From NCBI RefSeq assembly GCF_963675165.1, contig NC_087377.1, positions 8,821,122-8,885,121 of the forward strand: a stretch of DNA of 64,000 bases. The letters are read 5' to 3'. The stretch is from Halichondria panicea. Lineage: Eukaryota; Porifera; Demospongiae; Suberitida; Halichondriidae. The notes under the pieces were generated by a model that saw only the letters and a program-made list of their open reading frames with translations, was not told the DNA's origin and made no database searches. The position numbers and the translations under genes are program-made. Positions 21,424 through 32,579 of this stretch are shown piece after piece; the stretch's first letter is position 1; the number at the start of each line of letters is the position of its first letter.

Positions 21424-23119
21424 TCAGTTAATCAAAGTACGTAAAAAAGTAAGTGTTTCAACATACAGTTCTATCCCAAAATTATCGCTGTCTGCCAGAG
21501 GATTTACTCTTTCCTTCAACAAAGCCATATTCTCATCAGACAATGCAAGACCAATTGGGGGTATACGAACTGTGTAATCGTCATCACCCGTACTGATTTC
21601 TTCGTCTACACCATACATTTCATCAATATGTTCGAAAAAGTCTAGGGCTTGAAGTCCTCTTCTCTGCATTTGAAGTGCTCCCCGCACAAATAATTGATGT
21701 GGTGTTAGATTGTGTTCCGTTCGAACCCCATGACAGTTCCAACCCTCCATAAATACTTTCAGTGACTGGTTGATACGTGGAAGATAGACGTACTGTAAAC
21801 AATACCGATGAAACATGTTATCAGGATCCAAGTAACCATGTTGCTCTAGGTAATAGAATAACTTGTAAAATATCACTGTTACGCAACGATGCATATCGCG
21901 CCAGAGGCGCTCAATCCGCTGGTTGTGCACGGAACTGCCAGTTATCATGCTGTTGCGGTCATATCCTCTACTCTCTAGCATATGTGCTGCTACACGATAA
22001 TTTTCACCACCGTAGTCAGATCGCATTCTTGACGGTAGTCCAAACCGTTGGACAGCTGAAAGGAAGAGATTATAAACTGTTTCGGCAGTGTTATTATTGC
22101 TACAGCGAAGAAACACGACGAGTCTGCTATATCCGTCAATAGCCCCGTGCGTTACCATGCCCCATCTCACAAGCTTGTGGTGGCCATCTGTACGAATACA
22201 AGATATGATTAGTATGCATGTATTGTATACACAAGTCTTGCTACTACTATAATAATAAGGTTCCAACCTATATACATGCATGTACACACATCTGGGCTCC
22301 TTTATCTAAAACTTAATTGACACACATTAACCATAAACCTGGTCACACAACACCTATATATGACTTACCCATGTGCCATAGAGAGTTGGGCGAGGGAACA
22401 GAGTAAGGGCGCCGAGCAGTGAGGATTCCTCTCCATCTCAGAGCTGCATTCAGGGGATCGGTTGCGTGGATAGCATTACGCACCCTTTGTCTAGTGACAG
22501 CATATCCCAATGACCGTAGTCGCCCAATCACCAGTGTCTCTCCCATATTTGGCATTTCTCGACGCACCTGTTGGAGCTTTGTACGTAGATCACTGTCACT
22601 TATACTTCTTGCAGCACTATGAACATCTAGAATGCCGAACTCCCCTCTTCTTCTATAGATAGTCATTCGAGAGACACCCAATAGTTTACTAATCTCAGTC
22701 CAAGTGAAATTTAAACTACATAGGTATTCCAACTGGTCTTGACAAATAAATAGCTGGGGACGGCCACGTCCTACTCTCCTAGCAACCTGGGGAACTTGGT
22801 AGCCTCCGTCTGTGTGTGCATCCAACTCATCAAGTCGAGTGTACCACATTGTCTTGAGCAACACACAACTGTCCATTATTTCCTTCAATGCCGTGCAAAC
22901 TTCAATCGTCTCATCATCGCCATCATCTTCAATTTGTACACGAAGGGAAGATAGAGCATGTATACAAACCTCAAACCTCTCAATAACGAACTGGGCATAA
23001 CTAGTAGACTGAGTATAATCGATTTCTCTATCTACCGTAGTAAGGAAAGTCCCCATTTCTTGGAGAAATGTTTCCCATCCCCACACTCGATCTCCAGCTC
23101 CAGCTCTTTGATCAACCAT
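21424..23119 (-). CDS. DDE integrase-core transposase, right copy (exons 23119-22369 and 22187-21424)
   Basis: Same 504-residue, two-exon gene as at 13000-14695, on the opposite strand. The catalytic residues D251, D308 and E343 and the helix-turn-helix are conserved. Seen differences are Gly for Glu early (QEMGTFL) and Ser for Leu before the second Asp (GLPSRMRS). The frame stays open upstream of the chosen Met to 23221; I prefer MVDQRAG because the upstream part overlaps the subterminal repeats and reads as low-quality sequence. Being intact, this copy could supply transposase to non-autonomous relatives. Confidence 0.85.
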
Positions 23120-23314
23120 TTTAATTAATGAACACCCAGTCACCTTTTGACCTTGAGCCTCGCACTCGATTACAGCACGTCTTGTAACGTTACAGCACGT
23201 CTTGTAACGATTACAGCACATCTTGCATGCATGACGTTTTCCCTTACTTTATGACGTCCTATAGCGCTATTTATTTTTGTTACACTTGGCGTGCCATAGG
23301 ACCTAGGAGTCAAG

Positions 23315-23780
23315 AGTCACCTGCATCTGCAGCTTGAAAGAAAGACAATTGCAAGTTAGTCAGTGCTCATTGCTAAACTCAACTTATTGCCCAATACTCT
23401 CTTTCAGATTTTCTTAAAGAGTAGATAGTACCACCATCTCAAAGAAAAAAGTTAAGTTCCATTGCATGCTGTTGGCGCATGGCATGTACATGATCCCAAA
23501 ACTCTCTGAATTCACAGTTTACAAATCACTGCTATACCGTATCGGCGTATAACTCCACCATGTACCAGCTTCAAAGAAAAAGGATTTAAGTTATGTTGCT
23601 CATTGCTAAATAAATGTGTTTACGTGTTTCTTCCAGCTGCAGATTTTACCGTACCTCGGCCCCACATGTACAATGTGTACCAGCTAGGAGTCTACTTAAC
23701 CACCTTCATCGACTTCAAAGAAACGACTTGCAAGTTTAATATGTCAGATTCCATAAAACTATATAGCTAGCTAGAGGGCA
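23315..23780. repeat. Degenerate CTTCAAAGAAA-type repeats
   Basis: Phrases such as ACCATCTCAAAGAAAAAAGT, CAGCTTCAAAGAAAAAGG and GACTTCAAAGAAACGACTT recur at irregular spacing before the regular minisatellite. No gene seen. Confidence 0.4.
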
Positions 23781-23814
23781 ACTGTCCTTGGTTTCGACCT
23801 TCATCTGTAGCATA

Positions 23815-24520
23815 CTGATTTACGAGTTTGTGTCTTCATGTGTCAGTTACACTGGTTTCGACTGGTCAACTTCGTCCATGGGGTGATAGCTAGCATACTG
23901 ATTTACGAGTTTGTGTGTATGTGTCCTCATGTGTCAGTTACACTGGTTTCGACTGGTTAACTTCGTCCATGGGGTGATAGCTAGCATTGTAATTTACCAG
24001 TTTGTGTGTATGTGTCCTCACGTGTCAGTTACACTGGTTTCGACTGGTCAACTTCGTCCATGGGGTGATAGCTAGCATTGTAATTTACCAGTTTGTGTGT
24101 ATGTGTCCTCATGCGTCAGTTACACTGGTTTCAACTGGTCAACTTCGTCCATGGGGTCATAGCTAGCATACTGATTTACTATTTTGTGTGTATGTGTCCT
24201 CACGTGTCAGTTACACTGGTTTCGACTGGTCAACTTCGTCCATGGGGTGATAGCTAGCATACTGATTTACGAGTTTGTGTGTATGTGTCCTCATGTGTCA
24301 GTTACACTGGTTTCGACTGGTCAACTTCGTCCATGGGGTCATAGCTAGCATACTGATTTACGATTTTGTGTGTATGTGTCCTCACGTGTCAGTTACACTG
24401 GTTTCGACTGGTCAACTTTGTCCATGGGGTGATAGCTATAGCATACTGATTTACGAGTTTGTGTGTATATGTGTCCTCACGTGTCAGTTACACTGGTCAA
24501 CTTCGTCCATGGGGGTGATA
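23815..24520. repeat. 90-bp minisatellite, about 8 units
   Basis: Units of about 90 bp contain GTGTCAGTTACACTGGTTTC, GACTGGTCAACTTCGTCCAT and GGGGTGATAGCTAGCATACT. The copies differ at few positions (GTGATAG or GTCATAG; ACGAG or CCAG). Because 90 is a multiple of three a long frame runs through it, but the encoded peptide is simple repetition with no start context. 24520-25100 shows no gene. Confidence 0.9.
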
Positions 24521-25132
24521 GCTTATACTATTTACATTTTGCACTACATATGTGTTGGTAACTATAGTGACTTCAATCTTTTGTTCTGTAGGGGCTTATT
24601 GTGACGAAAATGATCTGAGGGATGTAGCGTTCATGAAACCAAACGAAACGCCTGCAGTTCACTGTACTGGAATTTCAAGAAACGCTAAGTGATGAACACT
24701 AAAAACAATTTACTGACAGAAGAAATGTATTGTGCTGCATGTCATGTGATCCAGTGATCTTATTCTATCATAAACTCATTGTTCTAATACCGTTTGACCT
24801 TCTGCATGTGCGTACGTGCGCGAGAAAACAACTAATTAAATGACAAAGGTATAGTGTTAATTTAACAAAGAAATTCACTTTATAGCAGTGTTAATTCAGC
24901 ATTCACTTTGCTATTTTGACATAGAAGTACAATAAATTGGTGAAATTCAGATGACATAATACTTTGTTGTTTTGACATAATTTCTTTGCTTGAATGACAA
25001 AACATTGTAGGTTGTTTTACCTTTGTCATTCTAACAAATATTATTCTGTCATGTGAGATTCATCACCGGGACAAACTTTTGTTTGTTAAATTAACAAAAG
25101 TGTTTTTGCAGTGATATGTACTGGCTAGACCT

Positions 25133-25215
25133 ATACTGTAGACCAGGAGTGCATGAATGTATATTGAAGTGCGTGGGTGTCAGATACTCCTATTCATGCA
25201 CTCCTGCGTAGACCT
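25133..25215. repeat. Imperfect palindrome
   Basis: CTGTAGACCAGGAGTGCATG is mirrored by CATGCACTCCTGCGTAGAC around a loop of about 45 bases. Possibly a small foldback element; no TSD assigned. Confidence 0.5.
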
Positions 25216-25463
25216 ATATATACTGTAGGCATAGGCCTCCATGCTCATACAACACGTACTGCAGACTATACAGGCAGTGTTGCCATTTTATCACTGACTC
25301 ATGAATTCTAAGCAATAATAGCAATTATGCGTTTATTCCAGTCCTGTCTTCTCTTCTTACCTTAAGGTGACATATATATTTTCACATGTAGATTTGTTTG
25401 CGTTTTCACTGTTTAGCTCATTTTTCTGGTATTAAATTCTGCTATTCATAGCGTTTCTAAATA

Positions 25464-25767
25464 CAGTAGAACCTCGCTAATCCGAATAGAGCCGGACTAG
25501 ACCCCATCCGAATACATAAAATTTCTGGAACAGATGTCATTGAATACATTAACAAAGACACTTTTGTACATGTATTATGATATTACTGTGCATGGCCAGA
25601 AGGGAAGCTGCTAGCTACTTTTATATCAACTTTCTCTCCAATACAGTGAGTCTTGTGAGCTCTCTCTTTGTTTTCTTTACAGTGGCCGTTGTCAGAGCAA
25701 GGATTGAGCAGTTTATTAATAAGAGTATTGCTGATTCAGCAAGATCCGGATTAGCGAGGTTCTACTG
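25464..25767. mobile_element. Tc1/mariner-type MITE, CAGTAGAACCTCGCTAATCC ends
   Basis: Left CAGTAGAACCTCGCTAATCC, right GGATTAGCGAGGTTCTACTG, TA on both sides (25462-25463, 25768-25769). 304 bp, no transposase. The open frame at 25577-25786 crosses the right end and is not a gene. Confidence 0.85.
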
Positions 25768-26082
25768 TACTCGAAAGTGGTTTTAATGAGATTCATTGCA
25801 TTTTCCAATTATCTGCAAGTACAATTTTTTACGATTTTACTATAATTCATAGAAATAACAGAAATTAATACTCGCGAAAATATGTCACCTGCTTCTTTAT
25901 GTTTCAGTTCCACTATCTATCTTTCATTATAACAGTACTGAGGCTAGAAAATAATTATTTGCAATGTAAAGGATTGGCCGGGGGAAACACCAAAAAGCGT
26001 GGAAGCAATAAGTCCGGTGAGAGCATAACTCCAATCCGTTACAACGTTCACATGTATATGTACAGCTAGTGTTGATACATTA

Positions 26083-26306
26083 TCGTATATATAGTGGGTA
26101 ATCTTTGTGGGGTAAAAAATTCGTTATTTTTGTGGGCAAGCTGACCTCAACGAACATTTTACTCGCAAAAACATAGGCGTAGTTTACCGGAACGCATGCA
26201 TGCAATGCAGTGCACGTAAGGAAGCAAATAAAATTTTGACTTATAAAAATCACCGCTGTGTTTAAGTTCAACGAATTTTTTTACCACACGAAAATTACCC
26301 GCTATA
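26083..26306. mobile_element. Degenerate CCGTATAGCG-family foldback element
   Basis: Begins near CGTATATATAGTGGGTAATC and ends ACACGAAAATTACCCGCTAT. Internal AAAATTCGTTATTTTTGTGG-type phrases match the family. End erosion indicates an older copy. Just right of it (26405-26450) TTGCAAATGTTTTTCTATCC matches sequence beside the HECT/transposase element (20630), a relic of that element family. Confidence 0.6.
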
Positions 26307-26901
26307 GATCACAATTGACATCATGTCACCATGCATAGATGGACTGCATGTGTGTTAATCCACGCTTTTAGGCTCTCGGCCAATAATTATCCTAGCAACT
26401 TTTTACAGAATTGCAAATGTTTTTCTATCCAGATCACTTTATAGTTTCAACTGTGCCCACAACAAGTTAAAGAATGACTCCTCGATGCCCATACAAGGTA
26501 AGGGTACACACTTAATTAGTAACCAAGGACCCACCTTGTGTTGCTATGAACTTTTTAGGCTTCTTGTACCCCTGAGAATAGAAATAATTGACATGAGCTG
26601 GTGGACCAGTATTGCATACAATGTGTGTGCCAGTATAGACAGTTCATATACATGTACACTGTATATTGCAGAGGCGTAGGAAATGCAGCGGCCATAACCG
26701 GTGCACTTCTTGAGCTGAGCTAGCTATTATTATCTTGCAAATATTACAAGGGCCAAAAATCCGCCCCCGTTGGCAATCATTGCAAATGTGCAGTATTCAG
26801 TGTAGGCACGGTCTCTAGTCTAGATTACAACCTTAACCATCCAAGATCTACCCTCTATTGCCTGCTCACTTGGGCTTCCTCACAATTCAAGGCACACTCA
26901 C

Positions 26902-29407
26902 GTCTACATAGCAGGCATTGATGTAGTCACTCTGGCAGTCCTCTTGGCTAGGGATGGGGTCTAGGATAATGAGGTTGTCATCATCTGTAGGAAACCAGTG
27001 TGAAAACACACACACGAACACACTTGCACAGTGCTAATAATGACCTCTTTGCTGGCCATCCGCCAGTACTGCATGTACATACATGTAGAACTGCTAACTC
27101 TCATGATATACACTCACAGACAGCAATGTTGCCAAATCTGTTGTTGAGTCTGTTCTCAGGAGTCACTGAAATAATCACTGGATGACCCCTCTCCCCACTG
27201 TCCAGATTCTGAGAGAGTGTGTGTGCATGTATGTGTGCGTGTGGTGTGTGTGTGTCTGTGTCCGTGTCTGGTTCCATTGCAATAGCATGACTGTGCTATC
27301 AACCGTGTGTGTGTAAAGTATAGTCACCTTTACCACTAATGATTGTGCAGGCTGTCTAATTGCTAATAGACACACTCTCACGCCCACACACACAGCCAGT
27401 ATAACATTACCTTGTAAAGATCTTTGAACTTCTTATTGCTGCCAGCATGGAGGTCAGCCACATACGCTCCAAACTCTGTCACAGGTATGGGGGCGTAGTC
27501 CACCCCCTCCACCCCCTCACTAGCCTTACCACCCTCACTCATCACTGTTACCGTGACGAGCTGTTGCGTTGTTGACCCTGAGGCTCCAGTAACCACCAGT
27601 TTATACACACCTACAGAGTACGAGTAAACATTCATCTCAATTTTCATTATGCACAGTAAACAACCACTGTTTTCTTATCAGAACCTCTGGTTATGTATAC
27701 ATTGCAATTGTACATACCGTATAGCGCGAAATTTTCGAGGGGCTTAATTTTCGTGGATTTCGTGGGTTAGCAATCCTACACGAAAATTAAGTCCACGAAA
27801 ATCGTTCTTTACCTGCTATAACGTGCAAGATTTAAAGGCGTGGCTTCCGGTAAGCAGTCATTCCGCGAACATTGTGCAACGAAATGGCTTTTAGAGGCCA
27901 ATCCACGAAATATAAGTGCCTCGAAAATTTCGCGCTATACGGTACACTAAAGGCTGTAGCTAGCCTAAACATCTTATGACATTGAAAGCATAATATAGCG
28001 TGTACTCACCAGTGGCAGGTGCATTATGTTATTAAAACAGTACATTAATTCCCATGACCAATACACAATCTTGAATAATAGCCTGTACATGTACAGTACT
28101 CACCAGCATGCTTAGCCTCCACACTAGAGAAGGATACTCCACCGTCCTGGTCCAGTTCTGTGGCATAGTCTGCAGTCACCTTCCTACCATCGTGGTACCA
28201 GGTGAGACTGGGTGGAGGGTGACCTCTCACCTTCACCCTCAGATACACCTCCTCCCCCTCCGTCGCATGAGTATCACTAGGAAACTCTACTATACTAGGC
28301 TCTGTATAGGACACAATAATAGTACAAAAATATTAAAAGTTGTTTTTCTTACCGTCGACTTTCTCAATGGCGGCTTTACTGTCTTGTCTGTTGCTCTTCT
28401 TGAGGGACGCTTGATAAGGGGTAGGGCGAGGGGGAGGGGTATGGCGTGGGGAGGGGCCGTACTTGGTCTGGTTGCCATGAAATTTCCTGTACACAAAGCA
28501 ACACATTATTACATGAACACATAATTATTCTGATGATAGTCTTACCTCCAGAAATAGACCCCAACAATGATACCCACCACAATGACAGCGGCTAGAATGA
28601 GTAACACGATGACTACACCTGCTACCACACCTACTGTGTTGCTAGCATCAGGGCCTGTGGGGAGGTTGCTAGTACATGGTCAAAAAATTGGTCACAATAC
28701 ACCTGAACCCACTTACCTAACTGCACACAGATTGGAGCTGACCCACTCCAGCTCCCACTCACACAGACCCTAGTGGTGTCCCCTCCAGTGAGAGTGTAGC
28801 CAGTGTTGCAGAAGTGTGTAGCGTTAGAGAGGAAAAGACTGTTATTAGTGGATCCATCACTATAGGTAATCATCCCGTTAGTCAGTGGGGGTAAGTCAGG
28901 GCAGTTCACTGTATGGGAGACGATACGCTCAACAAACAAGCAGTACAGAATCCATTCCACTTACGCAGACAAATTGGAGCTGACCCACTCCAGCTCCCAC
29001 TCACACAGACCCTAGTGGTGTCCCCTCCAGTGAGAGTGTAGCCAGTGTTGCAGAAGTGTGTAGCGTTAGAGAGGAAAAGTCTGTTATTAGTGGATCTATC
29101 ACTATAGGTAATCATCCCGTTAGTCAGTGGGGGTAAGTCAGGGCAGTTAGCTGTATGGGAGACGATACGCTCAACAAACAAACACTACAGAGTCCATTCC
29201 ACTTACCATTCCACTTACGCAGACAAGTTGGAGCTGACCCACTCCAGCTCCCTCCATTCACACAGATCCTGTTAGTGTCTCCTCCAGTGAGAGTATAGCC
29301 AGTGTTGCAGGAGTGCACAGCACTAGAGAGGAAAGGTTTGATGCCAGTGGATCCAGCACTGTACATAATCATCCCGTTGATCAGCGAGGGTAAGTCAGGG
29401 CAGTTAG
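26902..29407 (-). CDS. Gene B: sushi(x3)-TM-Ig-receptor tyrosine phosphatase, partial at both ends
   Basis: Nine exons in transcript order: 29407-29219, 29150-28965, 28908-28717 (three sushi domains, each phase 1 to 1), 28654-28546 (TM: VGVVAGVVIVLLILAAVIVV), 28486-28353 (basic/Pro-rich KYGPSPRHTPPPRPTP), 28301-28104 plus 27610-27411 (one I-set Ig domain, LRVKVRGHPPPSLTWYHDGR, then FGAYVADLHAG), 27208-27118 and 26984-26902 (start of a PTP domain: NRLNNRFGNIAVYDDN, then DYINACYVD). All junction phases agree, so the model is coherent. PTP domains remove phosphate from tyrosine. The catalytic HCSAGxGRTG exons were not found further left, where MITEs and the transposon lie. 5' exons and signal peptide are also missing: the 5' side meets an inverted repeat at 29415. 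The Ig domain falls on the cytoplasmic side of the TM. Confidence 0.75.
27717..27942. mobile_element. CCGTATAGCGCGAAA MITE, 226 bp, in a gene B intron
   Basis: Ends CCGTATAGCGCGAAATTTTC and GAAAATTTCGCGCTATACGG, TA flanks (27715-27716, 27943-27944). It is the exact reverse complement, base for base by eye, of the 226-bp element at 61718-61943. It sits in the intron between the two Ig exons. Confidence 0.95.
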
Positions 29408-29414
29408 CTGTATA

Positions 29415-29642
29415 AGGTATGATGTTCGCAGTAATTTAACATCACAATGCATGCTGCAAAAGGGCTGCTATTCGAATCCATGAAAACCTTTCTAACACTA
29501 TTTTCGAGAAACTGTATAGCCTAGAAACAGATAACATAACTATTACGACAGTGTTTATTGTCAAAGTGTGTACACAACATGCCGATGGCATGATAGTGTA
29601 CTATATAACAGTTAATCAGTTTCTGTGAGCACACTGATTGGT
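29415..29642. repeat. Left inverted repeat flanking gene A
   Basis: AGGTATGATGTTCGCAGTAA through CACTGATTGGT is repeated in inverse orientation at 32697-32910. The left repeat begins only 8 bp from the first gene B exon, so gene B's upstream half was probably lost at this junction. Confidence 0.85.
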
Positions 29643-29678
29643 ATTGAGCAAAATCAGCCAAGGTCTAATTTGCATAGC

Positions 29679-29738
29679 CTCGATGTCCCCATGCAGGCCG
29701 ATTTTAATTCTGAAAAATTGGCTTGGGAATAAGGCTAA
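29679..29738. mobile_element. Decayed TAG...CTA foldback element
   Basis: TAGCCTCGATG and a mirrored AAGGCTA with GGCCGATTTTAATTC between. No matching flanks remain, so it is an old copy. 29740-30320 shows no coding sequence. Confidence 0.5.
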
Positions 29739-30324
29739 TACATTATGATAAATGTTGGATTTGGAGAAAGTACATGTGTGCATGGCTCGTATCAGTATTT
29801 AATTTATCTGATTCGAATGGTCTCCAGTAGTTAGCGAGTGAGAGGTCGTCATGTGGTAAAGATGGACAATACACTGGGGATCTTTCAGCTCATATACACA
29901 TGCATGCACACATAATTATATACTGCAATGCAAACTGAAAGCATGTCAGAATGCAAACACACTGTACACTGAATGTATAGGGTAATGAATGATTCTAGTT
30001 TGTTTACTATCATTAAGCATCTGTATGTAAATAACTAATGTAGACCTCCACCCTATTATAGCGAGCATGCAAGTCATAAATTAAAGTAGACTTTCAGGTT
30101 TCACAAAAACCTCAGGAGAGTTTAAAAGTATCACACACCAGCCATGTATTCTGACAATAGTCTCAAATGAGTATAAATCATAGTCAGCCGTAAAAAAACA
30201 GAACACTTTTATACGTAAATTAATACAAGGGGGTGAAATTATGTATATATACTGGTTATCAAATAATTAGGTTGACTAAATACGATATTAACATACTGAC
30301 AGTGACTCACTGTTTGATTCGAAA

Positions 30325-32512
30325 CTAACTAAACTGTACATGTCCATAAGCGAGGTTTCCCTGAGTACAAGGGTCAGGTTTAACGACATCTGGGTCCTCG
30401 TATATTGCAACTGGTGGTTGTCTCATTTCAGTTTCAGTTCGCAGAGTTACCTTCTCAGACCTCCTCCACTTGTTCACTGCCAGTACAAGAAGGACACCAA
30501 TGGAGATTGCTAGAGCCAGGGTCAGCAGGAAAGTCACGATTACTGATATGGCAGTAGTTTCTGAAAAGCACATAATTAAATTAATATGACATTGTAATGT
30601 AAAATTACTTTCCCTGCACATGATCTAGAACACCACCGTATGCCCATGTTGTTCCACTGACCGTCAACACATGTCACCGCAGCTGCTCCAGATACTGAGG
30701 CAAAAGTTTCGGTACAGCTCAGAGTAGCAGTCGTAAGGTGAGACATGTTGCCGCTAGTGACTTCTCCGTCAAGCTGGTAGGAAACACCATCTGCCAGGAA
30801 AGAATCAAGGACACTTACAGCGCACCCAGCAAAGTCGAAATTAGCATAAGTTCCGATTATAATCCCATTATACATCAGAAATAATGAACATAATTATACA
30901 CTCAACAAATACAGTACAGAGTCCATTCCACTTACGCAGACAAATTGGAGCTGACCCACTCCAGCTCCCACTCACACAGACCCTAGTGGTGTTCCCTCCA
31001 GTGAGAGTGTAGCCAGTGTTGCAGAAGTGTGTAGCGTTAGAGAGGAAAAGTCTGTTATTAGTGGATCCATCACTATAGGTAATCATCCCGTTGGTCAGTG
31101 GGGATAAGTCAGGGCAGTTAGCTGTATGGGAGACGATACGCTCAACAAACAAACACTACAGAGTCCATTCCACTTACGCTGACAAGTTGGAGCTGACCCA
31201 TTCCAGCTCCCTCCATTCACACAGATCCTGTTAGTGTCTCCTCCAGTGAGAGTATAGCCAGTGTTGCAGGAGTGCACAGCACTAGAGAGGAAAGGTTTGA
31301 TGCCAGTGGATCCAGCACTGTACATAATTATCCCGTTGATCAGCGAGGGTAAGTCAGGGCAGTTAGCTGTATAAGAGACAATATACACTTAACAATAAAC
31401 AGTACGTGCAGAGTTTATTCCACTTACACAGACACACTGGAGCAAACCCAGTCCACACTCTATATATACCACTCCTACAAGTCCTAGTGGTATCTCCACC
31501 AATAGCGTAGCCAGGGTTACAGGTGTAGGTGGCCACAGTGTTCACTGGTCTTCTGTTATTGGATCCAGCACCACCATAGTCAATGGTCCCATTTGTCAGT
31601 AAGGGTAGGTCAAAGCAGATCACTATGGGAACAGGTACACACTTAACGTACACAATATTACACATTCAGTCATTCCTTACTCTCACACACTGGAGTTGTT
31701 GTTGAGCTCCACTCTCCATCCCTCCCACAAGTCCTCACTGACACTCCAACCAGAGTGTAGGGAGGGAAGCAGGTGTACCTGGCTATAGCACCCACTGGTC
31801 TGTTGTTAGTGGATCCACCAGTATAGGTTATGCTTCCATTAGCAATGCCCGGGAAATTATCAGAACACATAAATGTAACTGTAGGAGGGAATAAAGGTTA
31901 TGCAATGGAATAGGAGAGTTGTGATGGTTTCATAAACTCCTGAGGTGAACACATAAAGTCATACATATACCGGCTGACATAAAACAGGCAATGACAACAA
32001 TTTGATCCACTCACCCAGGTTAGCACAGATGGTTATATCTCCCAGTGTAGTTGGTATAGTACAACAGTAGGACCCGGTTGGAGTGAGAGGATTGTTAGCC
32101 TGTCTACGAGCCAGTCTGATGACCCGAGCAGCATTCCTCACAATGTAGAACTGCTGTCCAGCGACTGCACCATTGCCCATTATCACACTCCCATCAGGAT
32201 ACGTCCACTGTCCTAGTGCTCCATTACCATTGTTGTCAGACACATTTCTACAGCAGGTAGTGAGGTCACTGTGACAGGTGAGAAAAGGGAGACCACCATC
32301 AACATTTTCTCCAATAGCAGTGATCAAGATATATTGTTAGTGGTGATGTTACCAGATCCCAGTGCCAGGTAAACTGCATGGAATAAAACGCAATGTCACA
32401 TTAAAAGCCAGTACACATCTAATCAACCATAATGACCTTGCTGTTCCCCTGCCAGTACAGCGAGCCCAGAGAGCAGAACCACACACACTAGTCCACACAG
32501 CATGGAGGTCAT
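30325..32512 (-). CDS. Gene A: Ig-like/sushi cell-surface receptor with tyrosine tail
   Basis: Eight exons on the minus strand: 32512-32437 (signal peptide MTSMLCGLVCVVLLSGLAVL), 32373-32015 (Ig-like domain, LTCHSDLTTCCRNVSD to GSYCCTIP), 31878-31681, 31622-31428, 31366-31178, 31121-30936 (four sushi domains, all phase 1), about 30790-30609 (fifth sushi-like Cys block), 30560-30325 (TM segment IVTFLLTLALAISIGVLLVL, then NKWRRSEK and a tail with IYEDPDV and NLAYGHVQF, stop TAG). LAYGHV fits the ITIM pattern [ILVS]xYxx[ILV], a docking site for SH2 phosphatases in vertebrate receptors; that function is inferred. Two problems: exon 2 needs a single-base frame correction near 32330, and the last intron joins phase 0 to phase 1. 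The copy may be damaged, or the assembly may contain an error. Sushi exons 5 and 6 are near copies of gene B's. Confidence 0.7.
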
Positions 32513-32579
32513 GGGTATAGTCTTTCTTCAATGGTAGACAGTTAGTAGGTATCCCTAGCTAGCTTGCTATGTTGTTAGC

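Larger units (their letters stand above)
19880..23298 (-). mobile_element. Right copy of DDE-integrase/HECT transposon
   Basis: This is the inverted partner of 11328-15913, and the HECT gene extends its unique part back to at least 19256. It ends at GGCGTGCCATAG (23298). Just inside are three copies of ACAGCACGTCTTGTAACG-type repeats (23165-23230), which could be subterminal transposase binding sites. It carries two changes absent from the left copy: a 270-bp MITE (20731-21000) and a 72-bp tandem duplication (20175-20318). The other terminus, expected upstream of the HECT gene, was not found in 15.9-19.2 kb. Confidence 0.7.

Noticed and set aside
21777-22142. Open frames antisense to the transposase (also 13977-14342) of 121 codons.
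   Set aside because: They are shadows of the real coding strand; identical only because the two copies are identical.
24640-24690. VHCTGISRN on the plus strand looked like a phosphatase signature loop (missing core of gene B).
   Set aside because: Wrong strand for gene B, and the Cys to Arg spacing is one residue short of C(x)5R; no PTP sequence around it.
25577-25786. 69-codon open frame with a hydrophobic stretch.
   Set aside because: It runs across the inverted end of the MITE at 25464-25767 and has no splice or domain support.
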